DNA of 64,000 bases from Gliomastix tumulicola (GCA_001599755.1 BCHX01000006.1:2839336-2903335), one strand, 5' to 3'; counted from the stretch's first letter, positions 22,983 through 34,854 are shown. The notes: a model not told the origin generated them from the letters alone. Translations and numbers: made by a program.

Positions 22983-25900
22983 TTATTTCGCAGCATACCA
23001 TTCGCGCTCGCGTAGTAAGAGCATATCATTGATGACTTTACCCACGAGCGCAACGTTCCCAGGGGTCGTCAGTTCTTCATGAACTCCTGGGACGAGATGA
23101 AGTCTTAACGGTCGATGGGCGCGACGTGCAGGATCCATGTCCGCGTAGTCAAAGCAGACATCATGATTAGACGCTCCATCCACATGACACTTCCACTCGC
23201 TCATGTAGATATATCGCCACCTGAGCGCGTCCGATACGCCGCCGTTTCTTGGGGGCTCTGCCACGTAAAAGGCGTCAAACGTCTTAACGGAGCCGGTTGC
23301 ACGATAGTCTGATGCCATCTGGTGGATACAGACGCTCATGCTGATCCAAGAATCTAGCCTTGCGCTTGAGAGGCCGGCATTCTCCAGGGAGCGAGCGGAT
23401 AGGAGCAAGAGAGTCTTCTCGACAACTTTTGTCCCCGGCACGTCTACTAGCTTGTCTAGTATGCTGGAAACTTCACTGGGGTGTACCACATTTGCGGCGG
23501 TTAGAATTTGCATCAAGAAGAGCCGCTCGTCGAGTTGGTCTCGTGACACAGTCACGTCTTGCAAGATGCTAACATCCGCACTGGTGTCTAGCCCTGCGCA
23601 GAACAGGACCTCATCCCCCATCGCTTCAAGACGCTTGGTCAGCTCGAATGCCAGGATGCCACCAAAACACAAGCCAAAGAGCGCATAAGGTCCCGATGGC
23701 TGGTCCTTCTTAATGGCATCAACATATGTGTTCAGCATCTCAGTGAGTGACTTGAAGGGCTGCTCGCCCGGCTCTAGTCCTCGCGCATGTAGCGCTACGA
23801 TTCGGCGATCAGAAAATACAGGCCAGAGTCCCACGTAGTTGAGAGAGCCGCCATTGCCGGTATGACACACGATCAGGGGCGTTTTTGAGCCTGTCGAGCG
23901 AATGACGTTGATGGGAGTATACGGAACGACGCCTTCGCGGTCTGCAGATTGAACAAGCTTGTCGATGTCGCGAATCGTACGGCATTGTATCATCTGAGCT
24001 AGGGAGAGTGGTCGAATCAAAGATGAAGCCCTCTCAATGCTAGATCTCAACCGTAGAAAGCCGAGACTATCGATTCCAAGGGTCTCGATTGGTAAATCGG
24101 CACTAAGCTCTCCTTCTGGTACCCTGAAACACTCTTCAAACAGCCGTGCGATATTGGCCTGTTGGGGATTGTCGAAGCGGTTGACAACAGCTGAGCAATG
24201 ATTGCCAATGAAGCCATAATTAAGTTTGAACTCCTCGAATTCGCCAGCCAGCAATGACTCCCGAAGCTTGGACCGGGACAGTTTCCCAATGCTGCTCCGT
24301 GGTAGTCGGCTTTTAGGAAGAGGAACGACGACATACGGCCTTTTCTTGCAGAACCCTACCACAGCCTTCGTTATTTGACTGACAATGGTCTGCAACAAGG
24401 TGTTGTCGTCCGTCCAGCTCCCAGAAGGATTGAAGAGGACTACAATCTCTTCGCCATCGCTGTCGTCGTTCCAGACAGAGAAGCATACAGTATATCCAGT
24501 CTCGAGACCGCTGATGCCACTCGTTTCAATGGCATACTCCAGTTCGCCACTGGAGTAGTTCTGGCCGTTCAAGACCAGCACGTCCTTCGACCGGCCGACG
24601 ATCATTAGGTTTCCCTGAACATCTAAACTACCGAGATCGCCAGTATCGAACCAGCCGTCAACGGTCGTACATGACGCTGTCGCCGCCGCGTCGTTGTAGT
24701 ACCCTTGGAATACTGTGGCCCCTTGGATTTGTATAGTGCCTGTCTTGACAGGAAAGAGGTTCTTGTCCACGATGCGTATCTTGTGCTTTGGCAACGGCAC
24801 ACCGACAGATGCGAAAGCTGAACCACGTTGCAAGTCGTATTCTGGGCCATATCGGTTGTAGAACAGGGCTGAGCACGTTTCGCTTAGTCCATATACTGCT
24901 GTCACAGCGGTCTTGCTAGCCCCGTGCCGAGATAGAAAGTCGCAGGCCGCTTTCAGTGTTGACGTGCGATTCGCCTCCCCTCCGCAGAACAGTGTCTTCA
25001 GAGCTTGAAAATTGTATCGCGCCATTGCGCCATCTCGGTCGTCAGCTTCGCTTTGAGCGCGCAGGGCTGCGGCCAGAAACGAGTTGGGAGTGAATGTGTA
25101 AGAGATACTGTTTTTGGATATAAAATCCCAGAACTGGATCGGGTCTTGGGCGAACTCGCTGCTAGGGAGCATGTAGAGATTGGCCCCGGCTTCCATTGCG
25201 TGGAGGTGAAGTTCGCAAAGCGCCACACTATGGTCAAAGGCTATTGTCACGGATCCATTAGTTTTCACATGTTTCTTTAGTCCGTATTATCGTGGAACGG
25301 GAGAGTAGGTAGGAATGTCATACATATCCAGCATAAAAACCTATGATGGGCACTCATCCCACTTGCAAGGCATTTGAGGTAGCTTGAAGCTAGGAGCTGA
25401 CGATGGGTGAAGCAAACAGCCTTTGATGGCCCGGTGCTGCCGCTCGTGAAGAGAATGGTGCATATTGCGTCTTTTTGAGTCGTGACCTGTTCTTGCGCTT
25501 TCAGCGGGAGATACTGGCGGTCTCCTTTGAGGTTTTCTCGTCCTAGGATGTCGTCTATACAAGACACGTTGAATCCTCCGTTTGAGACGAATTGAGCAGC
25601 GGCTGACTTTGTCGTGAGTGCATTTGGGTGCCCGAAAAGGCGAGAGACATGATCAAGCTCCCGCGTTCGAGCGTCATCTCCGCCTTTTGGAGGGGGCAGA
25701 AGGGCTGGCACTCCACCAGCGGCAACAACAGACCAATACCATATTATGCTCTCTCGGTGCTCCTCAAAGTAGAGAACTATAGGCTGCCGAGGGGTCACAA
25801 TCCCGTCATTGGCTAGAACGGCTGCATTGAACTGCCGAGGGATTAGACTTGAGCCTGTGTAGGATTGTGGGGAGGAAGGTGAGAATTTGAATATGGCAAC

Positions 25901-26216
25901 AGGGACTCACATTTGCATGCTCTAAAAGCTCACTGTAGCTCAGATAGTCGAATCCTGTCTCCGAATTGATATTGCGGAACACAAGACCATGATGAGGCTG
26001 AAGCGTGGCAGCATGATGTAGTAGCGATAGCAGCGTCGTTCCCTGGCGGGTGGAGGGCCTGATCGAGGCTAAACAATGTTCTGCGCCTTCACCTTCACCT
26101 CCGCCGGCATGTTGGTCCGCCCAGCGATCAATAGCATCGACTCTCATGGTTGGCGTGGTACTTGACAGGAACCGTGCAAGTGGTAATGAAGCAATAATTC
26201 GCAACTGATCTCCCAA
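22983..26216 (-). CDS. NRPS-like synthetase, A-T-TE architecture
   Basis: Exons 26216-25911, 25831-25324 and 25240-22983 give 1023 aa. The adenylation domain has ILFTSGSTGPSKAV (A3), YGLSET (A5), DGWFDTGDLG (A7) and SRLPRSSIGKLSRSK (A10). A carrier domain follows with LGIDSLGF (phosphopantetheine Ser near residue 663), then a type I thioesterase. This A-T-TE order without a condensation domain is that of fungal aryl-acid dimerising synthetases such as those for atromentin, terrequinone and microperfuranone precursors. The thioesterase elbow reads GLCFGG, with Cys near residue 796 where Ser is usual; the catalytic His is probably in VPGVHEEL near 992. The substrate is unknown. It is divergent from the reductase at 26681. 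Confidence 0.9.
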
Positions 26217-26680
26217 TGAATTGTAACATGGGAGGAACGTTTGGGGAAACCGGAGGGTAAAAGGTCTATAGGCTTCTCTACGCTCTTATGCCGCATTCGC
26301 TGATTTTTATTTACTTTTTGGTCTCACATCAGCTGGAACTTTTCTCGATTCAAATACACGAAACAGAGAGAAGGGCCTTTTACTCATTCGGCCATTTTTT
26401 GACTAAGAACACGGGCCACTTTGGTGTGTTTGCGGTAATCTCCGCACTACTAATGTGAAAACGATTGAGACACGGCTCCGACGATCGTGGCAGTGCGCAG
26501 GAATGCGTGTTGTCTCATCCCAAACTTGCGCGCCATCTGCTTCCATTCTGAGGACGGCGAGCTTATATGTATATGTATGTCGATGATTATTCTCTGGCAT
26601 ATTCACGCTGCCCTCCCTAGACTTTCGTGTACACGGTCATACGAAACAGCCATCCAGCTTATATACCAAACCCGAGCAAC
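26217..26680. promoter_or_regulatory. Divergent promoter region, NRPS-like and reductase
   Basis: 464 bp separates the two start codons of oppositely transcribed metabolic genes. Shared control is inferred from position; no motif was recognised. Confidence 0.45.
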
Positions 26681-27889
26681 ATGTTATCTCAACGTGCATA
26701 TACCAGTCGTAAACTGATTGGAGGCCGTTCTCAGCAGCAAAAAATCCTCGTGTTTGGAGCAGGTGGTTAGTTCAACGCCACGATCCATTCTCTGACATCC
26801 CTTTTGACAATCAGCTGCAGCTATTGGCGCCGTTGCGGGTTGGAGACTGGCTCAGGCTCCAAACGCCCGCGTGTCAGTCATCTGCCGTTCCAATTATGAC
26901 GCCGTCAAGGCGCATGGGTTCCAATTTGCATCAACGAAATGGGGTTCTGGTCACTTCCTGCCCCACGCCGTGCATCGGACGCCAGCGAGGATTACGGATG
27001 GCCCGTATGACTATATCCTCTGCGCGAACAAGGTCGGACTCGACGCGGAGAGGGATTACCAGGCTCTCAGGCCCCTGGTCAGTGACCATACGACGCTGGT
27101 CTCGCTCCAGAATGGTCTCGACGTGGAAGCGCCATTGTATCGCACATTTCCCAAGAATACGCTGATCTCCGGGATTGTATACTATAGTTGTCGGCAGCTA
27201 AAACCTGGCCTTGTCATACAAGAGGCCAACATTCGACCGCATCTAGCTGGCCTAGCCTTGTTTAATACGAATCAGACAGACGCGCCTAGCTCTTCCCTAG
27301 GTGCCGCCAAGTTGAACCGCCTCCTCGAGCTCGGCCGTGGGGATTTTCAGCCGATAGACGATCTCTCGACTGCAAGATGGACTAAGCAGCTATGGAACGG
27401 CGCTTTCAACCCGCTTTGTGCCATATTTCAACAGGACACACAGCAACTTCTACGTGGCCGAACCATGGGCCGTAGGCTTGTGGAAAGAATCATGAGAGAG
27501 ACCTTCAATGTGGCCTGCGCCGCTGGGATAGCTATCGACTCAACGATCCCCCAGCAATTGATTGAGTTGACGATGCGAAGCCCGGCCATTCAGCCATCGA
27601 TGCTACAGGACCTGCTTTCCAATAAGCCGATGGAAATAGAGTCACTAAGCGGTACGTTTGAACTCCACCCTTCCGGGCCAGTCACCGATTAGAACCATGA
27701 TAATAACAAGACATAGGAGAAATTTGCCGCCTAGGACTCAAGCTCGGGGTGGACGTCGCAGGGTTAAAAGGGGTATACGAAGAGCTAGTTAGAATTAATA
27801 AGGCCTATGAGTATTCGGGATTGCAGGTTAGTGGGATCTGGAAGACATTGCCTCATCAAGGTCAATACTGTAACTATAACACAGCTTAG
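26681..27889 (+). CDS. Ketopantoate reductase-like (ApbA/PanE) enzyme
   Basis: Exons 26681-26762, 26821-27651 and 27717-27889 give about 361 aa. Joining exons 1 and 2 produces the Rossmann fingerprint VFGAGAIGAVAGW. CANKVG and SLQNGLD, the NADPH and substrate loop positions of the family, follow, and the helical C-terminal domain has LWNGAFNPLCAIF. The family reduces 2-oxo acids or lactones with NADPH. The intron 1 donor (GTGGTT) is weak. The C-terminus is uncertain: CAG-GTTAGT at 27826 could be another donor, giving a different tail ending near 28004. Pairing with an A-T-TE synthetase suggests tailoring of a secondary metabolite rather than pantothenate synthesis, but that is inference. Confidence 0.82.
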
Positions 27890-28242
27890 TGAAGATACCC
27901 TAGTGTTCTGGGAATATAAACTGTCTGGACTCGACCCGCGTAGCCTGAGCCCTAGCCTCAACACCCCATTCGTTACAAATCACGTCGGCTTGGATAGTGG
28001 TTAATGGTAGGTCTAGGTAGTTTAACTCTACCTCCCAGCCCTAGGCTACCCTAAAACTCAGGGCCTCAGGGCTCTGCGCTTGACTTGACACCCGGGCCCC
28101 TCGCTGTCCTGACCTTTAAAATGGCGGTAGCTGCCTTGAGATCTGGTGGTCTCATCACGGCCTTCTCAACTTAGACCGTATTTGCAGATGGGTAAATCTA
28201 ACTCTGCATTACCGTGACCAACCAACATCTGAGACGACTGTC
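27890..28242. other. 3' flank, no gene seen
   Basis: A 353-bp stretch including TAGGTAGG and CCTAGGCTACC short repeats near 28010-28060. No gene. Confidence 0.5.
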
Positions 28243-28942
28243 TCAGAAGAGAGTAAGTAGGATCGCAGACGATGCTGGGACATCGAAGTGAAGCTTCCTA
28301 TTCGTGACACGCACGAACTCATCGCGGTGGTCCTTGAGACGAACAGGCAATCCCAATCCAGCCTCGTAATCATAGGAGTATCCCCCATATAAGATGTTTG
28401 CCGTGGCATAGCTTCCGGGTCCTTCCAGGCGCTCTATCTTGGCCCCCTTGAAGTGATGGGGGACCGGTAATGAGTAGTTTTTCGGCGCCGGCTGTGCCGC
28501 ATCTGTCGGAGCTACATCCGGATTCAACGCAGTAATGCGCGCGAGAATGCCTTGCATGTAGACCGCATACGCACTCTCATCGTCGGCTTCCAGAAAGAGT
28601 GGCAGAGGTTGCGTCCGTGGCTCGTCGCCCAAGACGCGTAGGGGCAAGATCCGACTCGTTGCCCACTTCAACATAAAGCAGATTTGCACCGATCGATTCA
28701 AAGGCGTATCGAGAAACCGTCTCGAGCCGCTCCAGAGCATCCGCGTCATTGTAGTTGAAGTTGAATCCGTGAATATACTTGATGTTTGGATACAGTGTGT
28801 GATAGGATTCGAAAAATGTAGGACCAATGGAAGGTGACCATCTACAGTGAGCTGAATCCGACTTCGCGGTACAAGAACTATACGCAAGCCCGGAAGCCCT
28901 GTCGAAGCTATCGGTGTTGGATTCTACAGCTTTCTGAGGCAT
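28243..28942 (-). pseudogene. GH79 beta-glucuronidase-like relic
   Basis: Two overlapping minus-strand frames each resemble parts of fungal GH79 enzymes. One (28942-28577) has SPSIGPTFFESYHT, then IKYIHGFNF and LLYVEVGNESDL, which aligns with the acid/base GNEPDL region, although the expected Pro is Ser. The other (to 28243) carries a C-terminal-like segment with YGGYSYDYEAGLGLP and DVPASSAI. The N-terminal part, the signal peptide and the middle of the barrel with the nucleophile region are absent, and the two halves need a frameshift. It is best read as a decayed gene with an internal deletion. Confidence 0.65.
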
Positions 28943-30282
28943 GGGTTCAAGCCGAGTGACTTTGGAAACTACACAATTGAGCTTCAGCAGCAGGGGTTAT
29001 ATGGTTGGGATGTCTTTGAATTTGGCGACCCTGTCACTTATGAAGCCCTGACCAGTTTTGATCTCGATGGGTAGTCATTCACGGTGCGCAAGGCTGTACA
29101 CAGTAAGGCGTTTCTTCTATCCTCCATATTAAATCTTATAAGAGTACACCTTTGCCGACTCTGGCGTTCTGAGGCTATCATTTATCACAGTCACTCCATC
29201 ATAACCATAAAGCTGTGAGTCTAGATCGTCGACATGGCCTGCCAGCACTCTGGAGCTTTGCAACTCAAAGTGCGGATGAACAAGCTGGTGGGAATTGGTC
29301 TTATGGCGACTGTCTGCCGTCAGCGATCACTGTGCGGGAGCAGGGCAGCGCAAATTCTCTACAAGAGCGTCGATATAACAGGTGGCGGCCCTCCTTCCTC
29401 CAAGACACTACGTTATCCCAGGCTGATCTTGTGCCGATGCACTCCTCTCGGGCTGCTTGAGGAGCGTTGATACAGAGAGCCGAAACCGCTCTGATGCTGG
29501 GCAAAGTCGTGTGGTGCGCCTTATCCCACCAGCGGACCACATCACGTATGAGGACATAGCTTACTCGTGCTGCACCGAAGAACGAATCAGCTTGTACTCA
29601 GTGTAAGGTGCGGATGGGAGGCGGGGTTGCCCATGTCAAATGCACCAAGCTAGAAGTTACGCCCCCTGCAGGCGCTTCGGAGATCCCTAACGTACGTGGT
29701 CTTTGTCCTTGGAGCCACCCCCTGAAACCAGTGGGCAAACGGACCATGTGCACCGCTTGGACAGGTCGGACCGTGGGGAGGAGGGCGCCCGTACGATGCA
29801 TGTTGGTGGATGCGGACTGATGCTTATTAGCTAGCCGGGTTTAAGTGTGCCTTGTGAGAGCGTTGATCCTGCTGTGGGAACCCCAAAGTGTGCCCGTGCT
29901 TGCATCGACCCGGCGGCGCTGATAGTATGGCGCGCGTGCTAGTTAATTATTTCCGGGCAAGAGTGCAGGGTTGGTCAGATTCGGAACATGCAGGTTTTGG
30001 TGGTTTGCATCTGCCTCCTGCATGCGCTTCCCCCCGTAAATGGAAGTGGTGGATTACTTGCACGCTGCTGCAATAGTAAGACATCCAGTGGGACGATGAG
30101 GGAGGGGCGTGGGAAGTTGGAACCAGCACAGAGTACGACATACGACGGAATCTTTTGGCAGGAGACTGGCTGGACAATCCGGCCTCGACGATGTATTATG
30201 TCTAGTAGTGACTGAGTATCACACAATGCCTCCCACAGATCCTATGTCTCTTATCCTCGCACGCTGTCGTACCATCCCGCTC
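28943..30282. other. Gene-poor spacer
   Basis: No intact gene. On the plus strand an open frame running to 29074 (readable from about 28868) ends in a protein-like tail (GLYGWDVFEFGDPVTYEAL). It has no start and partly overlaps the GH79 relic on the other strand, so it may be a second relic. Confidence 0.45.
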
Positions 30283-30597
30283 TTATCGCGTGCGCGTCCG
30301 GGCCGGGGCGAATGTTGGTCGCCGGCGTCGTTTATGGCGGAGTGAGGGCCTCTTGGGACCTTGGCCGTACCAGTATTTCTGTGCTTCGAGATCCGATTCT
30401 GCATGCCATCGTCAGCACGAGAGAAGGTGGGAGTCATGCATGGACGAAGCTGAAGCGGGGCTTGATCGCCCTGTGATGTGATGGGACTTACTTTTGTGTC
30501 GGCGCTGGATGAAGTTTTGAATCATGGCTGCAATGGCCAGTATGCTGGCTATGGAGCCAAAGATGATGGTGTACAAGATCTCGGCCTCCATCTCCAT
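30283..30597 (-). CDS. Small single-TM hypothetical protein
   Basis: Exons 30597-30492 and 30398-30283 give 73 aa. Exon 1 encodes MEMEAEILYTIIFGSIASIL and continues through one hydrophobic helix (residues 8-29) to RRHK. A consensus GTAAGT donor, a GCTGAC branch site 12 nt before a GCAG acceptor and frame continuity support the intron. Exon 2 is short, Arg/Pro-rich and strongly basic. Acidic residues before and basic residues after the helix predict an outside-in orientation with the basic tail in the cytosol. No homolog is recognised. The model rests on splice signals alone. Confidence 0.45.
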
Positions 30598-32733
30598 AGC
30601 GCACTTCCTGGGAGCACTCTAGTTGGACGGGGATATAACAATGTTTGGCAAAGCTGTGTGAGGTGAAGTAGTCGAGATCATTGAGAAGAATAGCACGGGG
30701 CTGCATCAACTATATATATGCAGTACCGATTTGAGCACCCATATGTTATATGACCTGCCTTCAGACCATCGTAAGCACTCATCGCCGCCGGGGGGCGTAT
30801 CCTAGCAATGGGAAATGTGGGCGACGAAGATCTTGGGAGCAGGAGGAGGAGGATACTTGGCCAGCCCCACGCCCATGCATCATTCAGTCAATAGGTAGTA
30901 GGTACAGTGGTGTACCTGGGGCCAAGTACACTGAAAAGGCAAAGCCACATCTCAAGGTACTTCATCTCACGTACGGTGGCATGCGGCTGAACCATGGCCG
31001 CAGGTACTCCTAGGTACCTTTGCATCGCACCTTCGCCGGCCGGAAGGTGATCACCATCCGCCTTTTTAAGTCTTCTGCGGGAGCTGCCAGGCGAAGCAGA
31101 CGACATTGCGTACTAGGTAGGTCAGGGGGCGTTCTCCCATCCTACCCACAACGGCTTGGCAGGCTGGAAATAAGATGCTGTAACTGGCTATTAGATTTTG
31201 CCTTCTCAAAGTTCCTTCAGGGCTTGTGCAGCATGTGTCAACCAGTCGTCCACTCCCGACTGTGTAACACAGCGCTTTCCCGCCGTATCCCCGAGATGTG
31301 GCAGTGCGATGCCACCAAAAAATACGGCCATAACGACGCGGGCGTATCGTGAACCCGGGCAGACCAGACAGGTTACACAGAGCTTTTTCAAATGCAAGCC
31401 CGGATGTGTGAGGAAGCTGAGGTTTACTCGCGCCATCGCCGAGTCGAGTTCGAGAAACACTACACCTGCCCCCCTCCATCTTCGCCGACCCTGCCCCTCC
31501 TTTACCACTTAGAAAAGGTAGTCGTGCATGGATAAGTATCTGCTGATGAATACCTGCAGAGCGAGGAACTCTGGGAGGGAAGGCATGTAGGCCGAGACAC
31601 GATGGCCGGGCCACACCAGCAACCACAGGCCGGATTGCCTGTGGCTGTAGTCTTGCAACTGATTGGTGCTCCCGACCTGCAGCAAAGCATGGGGTACGTC
31701 GCAGACTTTTGTCCTATGAGTTTAACCCTCCCGCTGGGGATCCCCCCTCCTTTGGAGGACAAGTACCCAGCGTGTCTCGGGGCTGGCAACGCAACATTTG
31801 CCAGTCCACGTCCGGATCGGCTTGCAGACCGACAAGCACTCTCGCCCCAAGTTTGGAGGCACCTGCAGCGAACCATATCAGGCTCCGCCTAAGCACGCCC
31901 CCCCCCTTATCCAAGAGAGATGGGGCATAGAGCAGCCAACCACCAGTCGAAGAGGGTCTGGTACATGAGCATCCATGACCCCCCAGGGAATGTCGTACTC
32001 CGTACAGACAGCACCTGTGGTGTGGGCGGGTCCAGGTACATGACGCCCCCAGGCACATTGCAATAGTTATTTCCGCCACCTAATAGCCTCCTACCACTTA
32101 TCCCTACCTCAGCACTTCAGGTAGGTAGCCACTACGAATGAGGATTACCCACAGATATGGCCCTGCACCGCCTACCGACCTCCGATTGACCCTGCTTCAC
32201 TCGGACGCATTGGAACACATGCGGGTAATAGGGACGCACGGGACTTCCCTAAGCTTGGCTCACGGGTAGGTTGAATTATTGACGGACTCCCTCCTGCGCA
32301 TCATCTACTCCCTCGTCTCTTCGGATGTAAGAAGGGAGTAATAATCCCCTGGGCCTAAAGCTCTTACCCCGGCTTTGAGTGAATAGTGGACGCCTGACCC
32401 TCCATCCCAGGTGCGGCGCCATTCACTTGTAATCGTATTATTACCGGTTCTGTTTTTGCAACGGGTCTGCCTTTGGTCCCGGAGTGATGGACAGATGATT
32501 GCAACATGTAAGGGATCGGTGGCTGGTGTGGTTTGAGATTGAACGCAGTAGAGTTTAAGAAAGATGTGCATAGCTTGCTTGTATATGAACAGAAGAGGTT
32601 GTTCTGAACCCCGTCCAACGTATATAAAGTTCATGTGTATCCTCAATCGCTAGTCGTCATAGTGTAGGCTTCGTTTGCATCAATATCGTGATCTACCGAA
32701 GGAGGTCGCCAGAAATCAATTACCTGTTCCGAG
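30598..32733. other. 2.1-kb gene-poor region
   Basis: GC-rich sequence with many overlapping short frames on both strands (for example around 31066-31626), without domains or consistent codon bias. Scattered CCTAGGTACC/GTACCTAGG-like short inverted motifs occur near 30900-31100 and a C9 run near 31898. No gene supported. Confidence 0.5.
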
Positions 32734-34312
32734 CTACATCGTTTCCTCGACGTCGAGCCATGCTTTAAATAATTGCTTTCCCGGCTGATTATACAGCATG
32801 TCGATCCAGAGAAACCCTTTGAGGGTACTCCTTACCTCTGGCCAACCCTTCAGCCCAAGACACGACATGGACTGTAACAAAGCAGCCCGTAACCACTCAT
32901 GGTCCTGAAGATTCTCAAAAATGGCTAATGCCGAGATGAATAGTACCCAAAGGTGAAATTTCTCCAAGTCGTGGGGTCGTGTAGTGGCTTGTGTAGCTTG
33001 TGCCTGCAAAGCATTCCTTAGTCCCTCGGCCAGCACTGTCAAGCGCTCCCCTAGGCCTTTGATCTGCACCAGTACGCTCTTGGCGAAGGCGAGCATTGAA
33101 AGTCTCAGGAGCTCCGGCAGTGATGCTGCCTCGTACTCTCCCCCTAGAGCGAATAGGCGTCTCGGGACAGTTGATGTCATCCGGTTGAAGAAGGCCACCG
33201 ACATCTTGACGCCTGTCTTTGTTGCCTCATTCGCTTCTCGACAGAAGAACCGAAGGTCAGCCCAGATATTCAGAAGACGGGGATCGGGCTGCGGAAAAAG
33301 ATCGATGAGTTCGGTAAGTCCAACGATCTCAACTCCGTGAGCCAGTTGGGTGTCCCATGAGATAGGAACGTCGTCAAAGAATCGCAAGGCACTACCTGTG
33401 GCCATTGCGACTCCAATGTCTATTCTGCACGAAGTTAGCGGAATCAAGTACGGACGTGAATGCTGGCGGATGATTCCATACCGTTGAGCCTTATGTTCAA
33501 CCATGCCTCCTTTCTCCAGAGTCTGGAGGCCCCCCCGTAGCTGTACCATCCTGTGTAATCCCTCCAGGTGCTTCTGTGCCGCCTCCACGTCCCCGAGGAT
33601 CGCAGCGGTTGTTGCCAAGGACGTCACGGCAATCAAAGTAGCGTTATCTGTTGACCTTTGACTATCGCTGACTGCTATCTGTAGATGGTGAAGCGCCAGT
33701 GCAAGGTGATGCTGCGCGATCACCCCGAACGGAAGTCCCTGCGCCACATCACCGAACGCTTGCGAGGTGAAGAGCAGAGCGTTTAGGAGGAGGGGGCTCT
33801 GTGGGACATCGTAAAGGCAGAACATGTTGCTGGCTGAGCCCTCTACCAGAGCCACCTCAGCAGTGTACGTCGACGGTTTGACAACGGTGAGAGCTGGTGC
33901 GGGTATGAGCAAGTTTATCCATCCCGATATCTTGAAGGGGGGGGGGGATGAGAACCATGCCTTGGTGGAATAGCTTGAGCATATATGGTTTGAGATCTTC
34001 TACATGTCCAAAGAGGGACAGTTCAGAAGCGACAGCACGGGGAGACGTGAGAACCCACGGCTCAGGCTCTCCGGATTTGATATTACAGCTCTGTCCGGCG
34101 AGGGTATCGGGGCGGCGGCGCTGGTTTTGCTTTCGCTTGTTCTTCCCGCGCATCACATGACTTCGGATGGCCGTTCGCGTCCCGCTGTCTATGGCCCCCG
34201 TAGTCGGATTGAGGATGAAGATGTTCGTTCCAGGGGTGACGCCACTTATCGCTGAGTCGGGTTCCGTTGTCTTCCCGAGACGCGGACGTGTCAAAGCCGA
34301 TGACCGGGGCAT
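32734..34312 (-). pseudogene. Fungal-specific transcription factor, frameshifted
   Basis: The C-terminal part (33936-32734, intron 33481-33425) carries a fungal-specific regulatory domain: LLLNALLFTSQAFGD, a helical AQKHLEGLHRMVQLRGGL block, then FFDDVPISWD. The N-terminal part (34312-33937) has TRTAIRSHVMRGKNKRKQNQ, the basic block found in zinc-cluster-less members of this regulator family. The two parts are in different frames and meet exactly at a run of 11 C (plus-strand G, 33937-33947). A single length change in that run would join them to about 507 aa. No Zn2Cys6 cluster is seen. It may be a real null allele or a homopolymer read error. Confidence 0.75.
33937..33947. repeat. G11/C11 homopolymer at frameshift
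   Basis: Eleven consecutive G on the plus strand fall inside the transcription-factor coding region at the point where its frame changes. Confidence 0.85.
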
Positions 34313-34854
34313 GCTCTCGATTCTAGAAACATGCGGGGTTCAATGCCACCGTCTAGCAGTTCTCGTGCGGAACCCTCTGCAGCCAATCATGTAGGACCGA
34401 AGGCTCCTGTCAAGGGTGCGAAGAGATGGAATCGACGGATGATGAAGGTGGAAGAAGCGTCCGCCCCCCCAAGTTCATGGCGTGAGATCCCAAAACTGAA
34501 GGAGTGGAGCCACTAATGCTGCAGCCAAGACCGTGACTGAGGACCCGTTTGGGAATAGCTTCATCGTCATGGTCAGGGCTGTGCTGGAAAATTGGTGATA
34601 TCAGGAGCCGTCATTGCGTAGACGGGCAGATTATGAGTCGGACTTATGGGTGCCTGCGGCCTCTGGAAAATGCATACCAGATGCTGGCTTTGGAATGTAT
34701 AAAAGAAGTCCCACGGCCCAGCTTTGCTCGACGGCTCTCCTTTCATTAACCTGTCAACCTCTTATCCACCGCCACTAGATAAGATCTCGATTTTGTATTG
34801 CGCTCTCTCTCTATCAACACCTTGATAATCTTGCGCAGACACACCGCCTTCAGC
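34313..34854. other. Divergent intergenic region, regulator and SDR
   Basis: A 542-bp interval with the SDR promoter on its right side. No gene seen. Confidence 0.55.
34698..34705 (+). promoter_or_regulatory. TATA box of SDR gene
   Basis: TATAAAAG lies about 150 nt upstream of the SDR start codon, followed by a pyrimidine-rich CTCTCTCTATCAAC stretch that could mark transcription initiation. Confidence 0.5.

Noticed and set aside
21079..27889. Lyase-like, NRPS-like and reductase genes as part of the RiPP pathway
   Set aside because: A 1.3-kb empty gap separates them from the UstYa genes, and none is known to act in dikaritin synthesis; adjacency alone is not enough.
27826..28004. Extra intron and alternative C-terminus for the reductase
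   Set aside because: The GTTAGT donor and AACACAG acceptor are possible, but the resulting tail has no family similarity; the shorter end at 27889 is preferred with a caveat.
31066..31626. 186-codon minus-strand frame
   Set aside because: Composition is random-looking and an equally long frame runs on the other strand; no domain.
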